Positions 1-9,704 of a stretch of 64,000 nt of DNA are shown here, one piece after another. The notes under the pieces were generated by a model, which worked only from the letters and a program-made list of their open reading frames with translations, searched no databases and was not told where the DNA came from. How positions within the stretch are numbered: position 1 is the first letter of the stretch; each line of letters opens with the position of its first letter. The position numbers and the translations under genes were made by a program. Source of the stretch: Parasphingopyxis marina (GTDB taxonomy: Bacteria > Pseudomonadota > Alphaproteobacteria > Sphingomonadales > Sphingomonadaceae); NCBI RefSeq assembly GCF_014237875.1, contig NZ_JACJVJ010000001.1, positions 1,042,501 through 1,106,500 of the forward strand, read 5' to 3'.

Positions 1-78
1 TGGCAAGCGCTGTGGGGTAAGCTAAGGCGCGCGGCTCGAACGACCCGCCCAATTCATTTGGGCGCGCCAATCGCTTGC

Positions 79-168
<90 letters not shown>

Positions 169-598
169 CCATCGCGATTTCCGAAAATTACCCGAACCCG
201 GAAATCGGACGTTTCTCAAACGATGGCACGCTCCGTCTCGATCGAAACGCTCGACCGTTTGCGAACGGCAGAGGTTGGAACTCATGATTGGCACATCATG
301 CGGCAGCGGATCGACGAACGAAACGACCGACCAGCCAGCCGCCGACGGGCGTTCGTACAGGAATTCCTTCGAATGGCTGCTTTCGTTGCCAGGCACCTCC
401 GGATCGAGTTCCCTAAAGTCTTCCTCCTCCTCGTGCACGAATGCCGAGAAGAACAGTTTTTCATCATCGCGGATATGCCGACGGAGAAAGCGGAAAAGGC
501 TGGCGGATACACAGAGCAGCGCTTGTCTCCCGCCAGGGCGCCGCTTGCCATCGCAACGCTTCCTGCGATGATCGGCGGCCTGCAATGGGAGAGAAACA

Positions 599-1186
599 AT
601 GCGCCTGCCGATCATCTTCGCCGCCGTCCTCACGCTCGCCATTCCGCCGGGAGCCCATGCGCAGGATAATCCAGAGCATGTTCACGGCGAAGGGATGGCC
701 CCGCATGACGGCCAAATACAGGCCATGATCGATCGGATCGCGATCGAAGATCTCATCGTGCGCTATTACGCGGGGCTGGGCGGCACGCATGATGAGGGTT
801 TCGACGCCTATTTCATCCCCGATGGCGTGCTGGATATCAACGGCCGGATCTATCGTGGCCGTGAGGGCATCAACCGTGCCTATGAGGAACTGGGCGGCGA
901 GAATGCGCTTCCCGAAGGGACCTTCCACATGCTGTTGAGCAACGCCGTGATCGAGGTTGCCGGAGATGAGGCCACCGCCAGTTTCATCTGGACGGGCATC
1001 ATCAATGGCGATGTCAAAACCCCGCCGCAGCTGTTGGAACAGGGGCGCGAATATGATCGCCTGGTGCGGGTGAACGGCCAATGGTTGATCGCGCATCGCA
1101 CGATCATTGCCGATAGCGGCCTGCCGGATATCTATGATGCGACTTACCAACAGCGTCTTGATTACGATATTCGTGCAGCAGAATAG
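599..1186 (+). CDS. SnoaL/NTF2-like protein with N-terminal signal peptide
   Basis: Signal peptide MRLPIIFAAVLTLAIPPGAHAQ, then SnoaL-like IxDLIVRYYAGLG...F.PDGVLDINGRIYRGREGI. Confidence 0.75.
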   Translation: MRLPIIFAAVLTLAIPPGAHAQDNPEHVHGEGMAPHDGQIQAMIDRIAIEDLIVRYYAGLGGTHDEGFDAYFIPDGVLDINGRIYRGREGINRAYEELGGENALPEGTFHMLLSNAVIEVAGDEATASFIWTGIINGDVKTPPQLLEQGREYDRLVRVNGQWLIAHRTIIADSGLPDIYDATYQQRLDYDIRAAE

Positions 1187-1302
1187 GGCGGCATCCAGCT
1201 TGCAGTCGCATTTCGATCCCGGGCGGAATATTGGGTATTTATCGCCAACTCTCATATCGAGGATCGAAATCGGGAACGAAAGGGTTTGTGGAGAGCCAGT
1301 CT

Positions 1303-1824
1303 ATGAGCGTGAAAGTGGTGAGAAAAGCGTATGATGTGACGCGTGAATTGGAGGGCATTCCGGCAAATATAGAGCCGAATTCCTTTGCTATAACGCTGTA
1401 TCTTGTCCGGATGGGCGTGCTGATCGGTCAATTGATGGACAGGATCGCACGGCGTTTCGATATCAGCGGAGCCGATTCGCGGTTGATGAGCGCGATAAGC
1501 GCAAGTCGCAGCGCCAGTTCGCTGCGGCCGTCCGAGCTGGGCGTGCGGCTTGGGTTGTCACGCGCAACGATCACCTACCGGATGGACCGCCTTATCACCA
1601 AGGGACTCGCCGAAAGGTCCACCGACGAAAGCGACGGTCGTGCGCTGCATATCCATCTGACCTCTCGAGGACAGGAAGTGATTGATGCCATCATGACCGA
1701 AATCAACCTGATCTGCATCGAGCGCCTCGGTTCCATCGACCATCTTCCCGGTGGCCGCGAGGCCATGAAGGAGTTTCTCGATACGCTGGTCGATGTTTGG
1801 GAGGAAGCGGAATGGCGCCCCTGA
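1303..1824 (+). CDS. MarR-family transcriptional regulator
   Basis: wHTH LRPSELGVRLGLSRATITYRMDRLITKGLAER; GGAGAG upstream of ATG 1303 (ORF open from 1231). Confidence 0.8.
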   Translation: MSVKVVRKAYDVTRELEGIPANIEPNSFAITLYLVRMGVLIGQLMDRIARRFDISGADSRLMSAISASRSASSLRPSELGVRLGLSRATITYRMDRLITKGLAERSTDESDGRALHIHLTSRGQEVIDAIMTEINLICIERLGSIDHLPGGREAMKEFLDTLVDVWEEAEWRP

Positions 1825-2045
1825 TATCGCCGACGCCCGCCTATCGGACATCCATCTTCGCTTGACATTTAGTTAGAAATTCGAACTATATCCCTTACGC
1901 GACGTCACACGGAGCAAATCCGGGATGCCGCGGGCGGCCTTCACCTGCCGAACGGCATAGCGCCGAACGAAATATTGGGGGTGAAGACCGGTATCCGCGA
2001 ATGCCACTTCGCAATTCGCGCTGTGGTTCGTGTTGGGAGGCGAGG

Positions 2046-2963
2046 ATGTTGCATGACAATGGTGGGGCGCTGGCGGCGGCCGATCCGCCACCTGCCAGTC
2101 CCGGATCGGGCGTCAAGCATATGGGGGCGTTGAAGTTCTGGAAACGCGACAGTCGGGAACTCCGGCCGATGCCGAACGGCATCGCGGAAGGCGATGACGT
2201 CGAGGAGGTCAAGCTCGTTCTCCATCTCAGCGGCGAGGCCTTGCTCGAAAGCGGCGGCCGCGCTCAGACGCTGACCCCCAGCAGCTGGGGGCTGTACGCC
2301 TTTTCGAAATCCTGCCGGATCAAGGGGCCATATTCGCAACTCGTCGTGTCGATGCCGAAGCGCCTTCTTGCCGCGCGCAACCCCAATCTCGACCGCGTCA
2401 TGAAAAGGCAATTCTCCGCAGAAAGCCCAGCCATGGCGATGGCGTTTCGCTTTTTTACGTCGCTTTACGACAATGATTCCTCTGGCACAGCGTTCGCGCA
2501 CGAACTCGGCGATATCGGGATCCGGCTGCTGCAGGTGGCGCTCGACGAACAGCAAGCGCGGCTCGAAGGCCATACGCGGCAGGAAAAATTCCGTTCCCGC
2601 ATCAAGAGCTTTGTCGATACGCACCTTCACGATCCGGGGCTTTCCGTCGAAGCGATCGCGCGGGCCAATCATTGCAGTACCCGCTATCTGCAGAAGATGT
2701 TCGGCGATGCGGAAAGCATCGGCCGTTATCTCTGGCGGATGAGACTGGAACGCTGCAGCGCGGCGCTTGCTGATCCCTGCCACGCGCATCGATCCATTAC
2801 CGAGATCGCCTTCTCGCTGGGATTCAGCAATCCATCGCATTTCAGCCGGGTTTTCCGGGCGCGGTACGGAACCACCCCGCGCGAATATCGCGCCCTGATG
2901 CTGGAAAAGGCGGCCGAAACAAATGCTTTGCAGCGGCCGATGAAAGCGGACTGTGCCGCCTAG
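2046..2963 (+). CDS. AraC-family transcriptional regulator
   Basis: C-terminal double HTH LSVEAIARANHCSTRYLQKMF...ITEIAFSLGFSNPSHFSRVFRARYGTTPREYR. Confidence 0.85.
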   Translation: MLHDNGGALAAADPPPASPGSGVKHMGALKFWKRDSRELRPMPNGIAEGDDVEEVKLVLHLSGEALLESGGRAQTLTPSSWGLYAFSKSCRIKGPYSQLVVSMPKRLLAARNPNLDRVMKRQFSAESPAMAMAFRFFTSLYDNDSSGTAFAHELGDIGIRLLQVALDEQQARLEGHTRQEKFRSRIKSFVDTHLHDPGLSVEAIARANHCSTRYLQKMFGDAESIGRYLWRMRLERCSAALADPCHAHRSITEIAFSLGFSNPSHFSRVFRARYGTTPREYRALMLEKAAETNALQRPMKADCAA

Positions 2964-3143
2964 GAAGTATCTTTGTTCCCCAGGCGAATCCCAGACCGGA
3001 AAGCCCGGTTTGATGGCTATAATAATATATTGAAAACATTGATGTTTATTCGCCTATCTGGGCTGCACCGGATGGGCCGGAACGGTTTGACAGCAGGCCC
3101 TGGGCAATCCTAGCTCGCTGCGAAGATATGGACAGGAAGCGGC

Positions 3144-3827
3144 ATGGTGAAATTCTATCTCGGCGGCGGCCCAAATCCCAGAAAGGTTGCGCTATTTCTC
3201 GAAGAGGCAGGCGTCCCTTACGAACCGATCTGGGTAAATACCGGCGAGGGGGAGCAGCATAGACCAGAATTTCTGGCTTTGAATCCCAATGCCAAGATTC
3301 CGGTCATCGTCGATGGAGACCGCGTGGTTTTCGATAGTAACGCGATCCTGCTCTACCTTGCCGAAAAGCACGAAATGTTCGTACCGGAGCGCTCCTCTCC
3401 GGAATGGGCCGAAATGATTTCCTGGCTGATGTTCATCGCGAGTGGGCTCGGGCCTTATAGCGGCCAATCGGTGCATTTCCGGCACGCGGCGCCGGAAGAG
3501 CAGCCCTATGCCATCACCCGCTACCTGTTCGAGGCGCGGCGCCACTTCGACATAGTGGAGGACCGGTTGGCCGGACGGGAGTGGCTTGTCGGCGACGATT
3601 ATTCGATCGTCGACATGGCTCTTTGGGGCTGGGCTGCCTTCCTGTCCCGTATCCTCGAAGAGGAAGACGTCGAACGTTATCCGAATGTTGCTGCGTTGGT
3701 CGAACGCATCGGTGCGCGCCCTGCCGCGGAACGGGCGATCGCGATAGGCAGTCGCCCCGGCGCCGGACCGCCCAAGGTTTATGCCAACCCGCATCTTTTC
3801 CGGTATCTTGCAACCGACAAGGGCTGA
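3144..3827 (+). CDS. Glutathione S-transferase family protein
   Basis: Thioredoxin-fold N-terminus LGGGPNPRKVALFLEEAGVPYEPIWVN, NAKIPVIVDGDRVVFDSNAILLYLAEK. Confidence 0.85.
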   Translation: MVKFYLGGGPNPRKVALFLEEAGVPYEPIWVNTGEGEQHRPEFLALNPNAKIPVIVDGDRVVFDSNAILLYLAEKHEMFVPERSSPEWAEMISWLMFIASGLGPYSGQSVHFRHAAPEEQPYAITRYLFEARRHFDIVEDRLAGREWLVGDDYSIVDMALWGWAAFLSRILEEEDVERYPNVAALVERIGARPAAERAIAIGSRPGAGPPKVYANPHLFRYLATDKG

Positions 3828-3837
3828 GCGCGTCGCG

Positions 3838-4371
3838 ATGAACACAGAAGACATGATTTCGCAATCCGACCTGCAATGGCTGATCGACCGGATGAAGATC
3901 CGCGATTGCCTCGGCCGGTATACGCGCGGACTGGATAGGCACGATGGTGCGCTGATCGCCAGCGCCTTCTGGCCCGAGGCGGAAATATTCTACGGCAAGC
4001 GCTTCGAGGGCGATCTCGACGATTTCGTCGAGTGGAGTAACGCCTCGCACGCCGAGCGCTGGACCCAGCATTCGCACAACATCACCAATCAGAATGTCGC
4101 GTTCGATGACGATCGTTCGGGCGCCGACGTTGAAAGCTATGTCCAGTTCTTCCACCGCGCGATCGGCGACGGCGTCAGCATCGGGGTCGGCCGCTATATC
4201 GACCGTTTCGAACAGCGCGGCGGGGAATGGAAGATCATCTCGCGCCTGCTCGTCGTGGATATGATGCTCGATGCCGAGCATCTGGATTTCGATGCCTCGG
4301 GATTTCCCGTCGGCAAATGGGGCGAAGGCGATCCGTCTTATTCCAGGCCTTTCGGCGGCCCGCGAAACTAA
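3838..4371 (+). CDS. SnoaL-like (NTF2 fold) protein
   Basis: RMKIRDCLGRYTRGLDRHDGALIASAFWPEAEIFYG; paralogous to the next ORF. Confidence 0.8.
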   Translation: MNTEDMISQSDLQWLIDRMKIRDCLGRYTRGLDRHDGALIASAFWPEAEIFYGKRFEGDLDDFVEWSNASHAERWTQHSHNITNQNVAFDDDRSGADVESYVQFFHRAIGDGVSIGVGRYIDRFEQRGGEWKIISRLLVVDMMLDAEHLDFDASGFPVGKWGEGDPSYSRPFGGPRN

Positions 4372-4391
4372 CGACAGGACGAAAGAAAACG

Positions 4392-4988
4392 ATGGGCGAG
4401 GATCAATCAATGGCGATTGCCGCTCTGCGCGAGCGGATCGAGGCGATCGAGGCGAGGCAGGTTTACGCCGAGGACCGGCTGGGTATTCACGAATGCCTCT
4501 GGCGGTATTGCCGGGGGTTGGATCGGCACGACGAGGAATTGGAAAGCAGCGCCTTCTGGCCGGACGCGCAGGTCAATTACGGCCATGCCTTTTCGGGCTC
4601 GCTCGCGGATTTCATCGCCTGGGGCAATCAGGGACATGACAGTTTCTTCGACATGCATCAGCACCACCTGACCAATGTTACCGTCGATATCGATGGCGAT
4701 CGGGCGCATGTCGAAAGCTACCTCATCAACCTGATGCGTCGAAAGGACGAAAAACTCGATATCGGGGGCGCACGCTATATCGATCTGTTCGAGAAGCGGG
4801 ACGGCGAATGGCGTATCCTGATCCGCGAATATCTCCCAGACGTCCGTACCGAGGGGCCGGCGACCGTGACGGGCCTGGGATTGCCGCCTTCCGGCCCCGG
4901 CCGCTGGGACCGCGAGGACCTTTCCTACGCCCGGCCATTGCAGCGCCGCCCTGCCAATGATCCGGCGGCGACCGCATGGCGGAAATAG
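4392..4988 (+). CDS. SnoaL-like (NTF2 fold) protein
   Basis: LGIHECLWRYCRGLDRHDEELESSAFWPDAQVNYG; paralogous to 3838-4371. Confidence 0.8.
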   Translation: MGEDQSMAIAALRERIEAIEARQVYAEDRLGIHECLWRYCRGLDRHDEELESSAFWPDAQVNYGHAFSGSLADFIAWGNQGHDSFFDMHQHHLTNVTVDIDGDRAHVESYLINLMRRKDEKLDIGGARYIDLFEKRDGEWRILIREYLPDVRTEGPATVTGLGLPPSGPGRWDREDLSYARPLQRRPANDPAATAWRK

Positions 4989-6358
4989 GCGCGGCCGCAG
5001 CGAGCGGCCCAGACTCCGCGCGACTGCTCTCGGCGCGCTATACGCGCTGGCTGCTCTTCGTCCTGCTGCTCGTCTCGACGTTCAACTATACTGATCGTTT
5101 CATTTTCTCGCTGCTCGCCGAAGCGATCAAGCGCGACCTTGCGCTGTCCGACCTCCAGCTTGGCCTGTTGGGCGGCCTCGCCTTCGCGCTATTTCATGCG
5201 GTTATGGGGATTCCGCTGGCCCGGCTTGCAGACCGCAAGAGCCGCATCAACCTGCTGGCGATTTCGGTTTTCTTCTGGTCGCTGGCGACAGCGCTGTGCG
5301 GCACGGCGGTCAATTTCTGGCAGATGCTGCTGTGCCGTGTGGGCGTGGGCGTCGGTGAGGCGAGCTTTACCCCGGCGGTCAATTCGCTGATCGGCGACCA
5401 TTTCAAACCGACGCGCCGTGCCTCGGCGATATCGATCATCCAGTTGGGCTCGCCGATCTCTGCGTTGGTGGGGGCTGCGGTGGTTTCCTCGATCGTCATC
5501 TATTGGGATTGGCGCGTCGCCTTCCTTGCGGCCGGCATTCCGGGCATTGTCATTGCGCTGCTCGTGAAGTTCGGCCTCAAGGAGCCGCCGCGCGGCCTTG
5601 CCGACGGCATGCCCGAGGCCAAGGGCGCGCATCCTTCGTTCGGCGCCGTGCTGCGGAGCATTCTCGCCAGACCGGCGGCGATCCACGTCATTATCGCGGG
5701 ATCGCTTGCCCATATTGGGCTCACGGGCATCGGCCAATTTCTCAGTCCCTTCTATATCCGTGTGCACAGTCTTTCGCTGCACGAGGCGGCGCTTATGTTC
5801 GGCTTTATGCAGGCCGGCGCTGCGACGATCGGCCTGCTGCTCGCCGGCTTCGGTTCGGATTGGGCCGCGACGCGGGATCGCCGCTGGCACGCCTGGTGGC
5901 CCGCTCTCTCTCTGGCGTTGGCCGGCCCGCTCTTTGCCGCGGCCTTTCTCCAGGAAAATCTTTTGCCGGCGGCGCTGCTCATCTTTCCCGGCAGTATCGC
6001 CCTGTTCGTCTACCTCGTTCCGACATACGCAATGCTGCAGAACATGATGGAGGCCCGAATGCGCGCGTCGGCCATAGCCGTTTATGCGCTGATCGGCAGC
6101 ATGGCCGGTGCGCTCGGACCGGCACTATACGGACTGCTCAGCGACATCCTGGCACGCCAGCGCTTTGCATTGGGCGATTTCGACGCCTTGTGCCCCGGCG
6201 GCGTCGGCGCTCCGGGCACCATCTATGCGGAGGCGTGCCGGGGCGCCGCGGCGGGCGGGCTTCAGATCGCCTTGGCGTGCGGCATGATCGTTTTTGCCTG
6301 GTCGGCCCTGCACTTCCTGCTCGCGGCCAGGACGCTCCGCAAGGACAGCGTCTCCTAG
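4976..6358 (+). CDS. MFS transporter
   Basis: 12-TM pattern, NYTDRFIFSLLAEAIKRDLALSDLQLGLLGG, GVGVGEASFTPA motif. Confidence 0.9.
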   Translation: MAEIGAAAASGPDSARLLSARYTRWLLFVLLLVSTFNYTDRFIFSLLAEAIKRDLALSDLQLGLLGGLAFALFHAVMGIPLARLADRKSRINLLAISVFFWSLATALCGTAVNFWQMLLCRVGVGVGEASFTPAVNSLIGDHFKPTRRASAISIIQLGSPISALVGAAVVSSIVIYWDWRVAFLAAGIPGIVIALLVKFGLKEPPRGLADGMPEAKGAHPSFGAVLRSILARPAAIHVIIAGSLAHIGLTGIGQFLSPFYIRVHSLSLHEAALMFGFMQAGAATIGLLLAGFGSDWAATRDRRWHAWWPALSLALAGPLFAAAFLQENLLPAALLIFPGSIALFVYLVPTYAMLQNMMEARMRASAIAVYALIGSMAGALGPALYGLLSDILARQRFALGDFDALCPGGVGAPGTIYAEACRGAAAGGLQIALACGMIVFAWSALHFLLAARTLRKDSVS

Positions 6359-6363
6359 CCCGT

Positions 6364-7731
6364 TCAACCTGCCGCTTGCGATTCCTGCGGCAGAGACCGG
6401 CCAACCAAATAATAGTGCAAGGCCGCCCACAGATAGACGCAGGCGACGAGCATCAATGCGCCCTGCAGGCCATAGGCAGCCGCAGAGGCGCAGGCTTCGC
6501 CCAAGGCCGGAACCGCGCCGTCGGGCGCTACGCCGCCCGGACAGGCGCGGATAAAGTCCGCTGTTCCGAAGTCGCTTTGTGCAAAAAGGTCGCTCGCAAG
6601 GCCGACCAGCGTCGGGCCGATCCCCATCCCGATCAGATTGACGCCCAGCGAATAGAGCGCGACAGCCGTCGCCCGGGATTCCGCGCCGACCAGGTTTTGC
6701 GTGATTGTGATCGTCGGGACGAAGAAGATGAAGAAGCTGATTCCGGCCATCAAGATAAATGCGACCGACATCACGACCGAGTCGGCCGAAAAGGCCAGCA
6801 GGTAGAAAGGGCTGGCGAGCGCGAGGAATATCGCAGGCCCCCAGGCACGCCAGCGTATGTCCTTGGCTGCGAGGCGATCGCTGCCAAAACCGCCGGCGAG
6901 CAGCCCGGCCACCGCAGCGACGAATTGGACGATCCCGAATGTGGTGCCGGCCTGGGCAAGTTCGAGCCCGTGCACGCGCATGAAGAATGGGGTCATAAAC
7001 GATCCGATCGAATTGAGCCCGAGCATCGCGAGCGAACCGCCGATCATCAGATGGCGGAAGGACCGTTTGGCCAGTAGCGAGCGGATTACCGACCAGAATG
7101 GCTTTGTCGGTGCTTTTTCTGTGATGCCGTCGACAAGGCCGCGCGGCGGCTCGCGCAGAAATGTCAGCGCGAGAATGCCCAAAAGGATGCCTGGGAGGCC
7201 GATAGCGACGAACGCGGTCCGCCAACCCCAATGCGCGGCGATCCATGCCGCGAGAATACCGCCGATGATCGTCGATGCTGGCGACCCCAGCTGGACGATT
7301 GACATCGCGGCCCCCCTGCGGTTGGCGGGAAAATGGTCGCTCAGGAGCGAGGCGGTTGGCGGGAGGAAACCGGCCTCTCCGACGCCGACACCGGCGCGCA
7401 GGACCAGCAGTTGGACGAAATTGCCGGCCATCCCGGTCATCGCTGTCATCGACGACCAGACGATTACCGCGGCCGAGACGATCTTCACCCGGCTGAACCG
7501 GTCCGCCAGCCAGGCGACCGGCAGCCCAAGCGCCGTGTAGACGAGACCGAATCCCAGGCCCGTCAGCAGGCCAAGCTGGGTGTCGGAGAGCTCCAGATCC
7601 AGCTTGATCGGTTCGGCGAGCACTGGAACGAGCAGCCGGTCGGTGAGGTTGAGGGCGCACACCATCATGAGAATGGTGAGCAGCTTCGCCTTATAGCCTT
7701 TGGACAGAAGGTCTGTGGCGGCGGCGCTCAT
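6364..7731 (-). CDS. MFS transporter, paralogous to 4976-6358
   Basis: NLTDRLLVPVLAEPIKLDLELSDTQLGLLTG, GVGVGEAGFLPPTASLLSDHFPANRR; start chosen at MSAAATDLL overlapping the upstream gene. Confidence 0.9.
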   Translation of the reverse strand: MSAAATDLLSKGYKAKLLTILMMVCALNLTDRLLVPVLAEPIKLDLELSDTQLGLLTGLGFGLVYTALGLPVAWLADRFSRVKIVSAAVIVWSSMTAMTGMAGNFVQLLVLRAGVGVGEAGFLPPTASLLSDHFPANRRGAAMSIVQLGSPASTIIGGILAAWIAAHWGWRTAFVAIGLPGILLGILALTFLREPPRGLVDGITEKAPTKPFWSVIRSLLAKRSFRHLMIGGSLAMLGLNSIGSFMTPFFMRVHGLELAQAGTTFGIVQFVAAVAGLLAGGFGSDRLAAKDIRWRAWGPAIFLALASPFYLLAFSADSVVMSVAFILMAGISFFIFFVPTITITQNLVGAESRATAVALYSLGVNLIGMGIGPTLVGLASDLFAQSDFGTADFIRACPGGVAPDGAVPALGEACASAAAYGLQGALMLVACVYLWAALHYYLVGRSLPQESQAAG

Positions 7732-8828
7732 GTAAGCGTCCGCATAACCGACCGATCGAAAGCCAGAAGTTCCGAAGCGCGGCCTTCGCGGATCTTCTCC
7801 GCCCAATGCGGATCGCCGAGCAGCGCACGGCCTACGGCTACGAGATCGAAATCGCCACGCTCTAGCCGCCTCACCAACTCATCCACCGGGGCGGGGGCCA
7901 TCTTCCGGTCCGTGAAGAAGGAGAGAAATTCGGCGTCAAGGCCGACCGAGCCGACGGTAATCGTCGGCAGGCCACTGATTTTCTTCACCCAGCCGGCGAA
8001 ATTGAGATCCGATCCCTCGAACTCCGGCTCCCAGAACCTTCGCTGCGAGCAATCGAACATGTCGATACCGGCGTCGGCCATCGGTTCGAGCCACGCGTGC
8101 ATCTCGGTCGGCGTCGTCGCCAGCCGCACGGTGTAATCCTGCTGCTTCCACTGCGATAGCCGGATGATGATCGGCAGATCGGGGCCGACCGCGCTGCGAA
8201 TGGCGCGGATCACTTCGGCCGCGAAACGCGAACGGCTGCCTATGTCTTCGCCGCCCCAGCGATCATCCCGTCGGTTGGTCAACGCCCAGAAGAATTGGTC
8301 GATAAGATAGCCGTGCGCTGCATGGATGTTGATCGCGTCTGCTCCGATTTTCTGGGCGTGGCGCGCCGATGCCGCGAAAGCGTCGATCGTGTCTTGTATC
8401 ATCTCTTCGGTCATGGGTTGGCCGAATGCGCCTTCCGGCGCGCGAATACCCGAAGGGCTGTCGATGGGTTCGTTAGGGTCGTTGCCGTCCTTCTCCTCGG
8501 GATGGACCGAGCCGACATGCCAGAGTTGTGGTGCGATGCGCCCACCGGCGGAATGCACCGCCTCGAAAACCTTTGACCAGCCGGTGAGTCCATGCCCGAA
8601 GAAATCGGGATGGGCGTCATTGCTTTTTGCCGCTGGCCGCTCGATCGCCGTCCCTTCGGTGAAGATCAGGCCGACCCCGCCTTCTGCTCGCCTGCGATAA
8701 TAGGCGGCGACATCGTCGGTCGGTATGCCACCGGGCGAAAAAGACCGGGTCATCGGTGCCATCACGATGCGGTTCGGCAACGATAACGACTTTATCGTGA
8801 ATGGCGTAAAAAGCGACTCAGCGGACAT
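7728..8828 (-). CDS. NADH:flavin oxidoreductase (old yellow enzyme family)
   Basis: LFTPFTIKSLSLPNRIVMAPMTRSFSPGGIPTDDVAAYYRRRAEGGVGLIFTEG; INIHAAHGYLIDQFFWALTNRRDDRWGG. Confidence 0.9.
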   Translation of the reverse strand: MSAESLFTPFTIKSLSLPNRIVMAPMTRSFSPGGIPTDDVAAYYRRRAEGGVGLIFTEGTAIERPAAKSNDAHPDFFGHGLTGWSKVFEAVHSAGGRIAPQLWHVGSVHPEEKDGNDPNEPIDSPSGIRAPEGAFGQPMTEEMIQDTIDAFAASARHAQKIGADAINIHAAHGYLIDQFFWALTNRRDDRWGGEDIGSRSRFAAEVIRAIRSAVGPDLPIIIRLSQWKQQDYTVRLATTPTEMHAWLEPMADAGIDMFDCSQRRFWEPEFEGSDLNFAGWVKKISGLPTITVGSVGLDAEFLSFFTDRKMAPAPVDELVRRLERGDFDLVAVGRALLGDPHWAEKIREGRASELLAFDRSVMRTLT

Positions 8829-9231
8829 TGCGGTTCCTTGTTTCCTTGTGCGCATAGGGCTGGTTTCTGATGGGAATCGCCACGCTGCGCAGGCGCGGCG
8901 AGAAGGCAATGTGCCGTGGCCGAACAAAGACCGGCTTGCGGTTCAAGAAGGCTTATCGAATGCTGGTCGCAGACGCTCCCTGGCCAGTCGACGTCCTGTT
9001 GCACGGCGGTTGCCGATGCGCTGCGGCCGCGACTCGGTCTTGGTCATAAAGAACGTCCCCGGCCCATGAATGAGAGTCGAGATATGCGGCACCGGATAGC
9101 CTCGCTTTGCTCCTTCCGCCCAAAAGCTTTTCTGCATCCGAACGGACATCAAAAGGCCGCCTGACGGCATTGACACATCGCGGGTCTCCCTGATTTCTGA
9201 GATCAGAAAAGGTATAAATTCAGGGGGAACG

Positions 9232-9654
9232 ATGCCAAAGCAACTGACCGTTGGCGAACGGCTGGACGTCATGGAACTCATCGCTGACTATGCCTCCAAA
9301 TTGGAGAGCGGTGACCTTGACGGCTATGTAGACAATTTCACGCCGGATGGCGTGTTCGAGGCGAGGAGCGGCTGTTACGAAGGCCGGTCGGCGATCCGCG
9401 ATATGGTCGCCCATCTCTACGAGATCGGACAGGACGGCCCCGGCGGCAATCGCCACATTCTCGGATTGCCCTATATCACCGGCGCAGACGAAGGCTGCGC
9501 GGCGCAAACCTATGTCATGATCGCTTCAGGGGCAGGGGATGCGCCGGTTCATTCCGTTGCTCAATATCATGACCGGATCGCGTTGAGCGGAGGCCGCTGG
9601 CGCTTTGCCCATCGCCGGATCGAGCCGGTCTCGGCCCGGGCCGAAGCGCGATGA
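9232..9654 (+). CDS. SnoaL-like (NTF2 fold) protein
   Basis: LDVMELIADYASKLESGDLDGYVDNFTPDGVFEARSGCYEGRSAIRDMV. Confidence 0.8.
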   Translation: MPKQLTVGERLDVMELIADYASKLESGDLDGYVDNFTPDGVFEARSGCYEGRSAIRDMVAHLYEIGQDGPGGNRHILGLPYITGADEGCAAQTYVMIASGAGDAPVHSVAQYHDRIALSGGRWRFAHRRIEPVSARAEAR

Positions 9655-9704
9655 CGGAAACCTTCATCAGAACAAATCAGCATGTACAAAGGACAGGAGC
9701 TCCC

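Noticed and set aside
464-1255. 263-aa minus-strand ORF
   Set aside because: Antisense to the SnoaL-like gene with signal peptide; no recognisable family.
5503-7077. 524-aa plus-strand ORF spanning two MFS genes
   Set aside because: Overlaps both well-supported MFS genes out of frame, Arg/Gly-rich, no family features.
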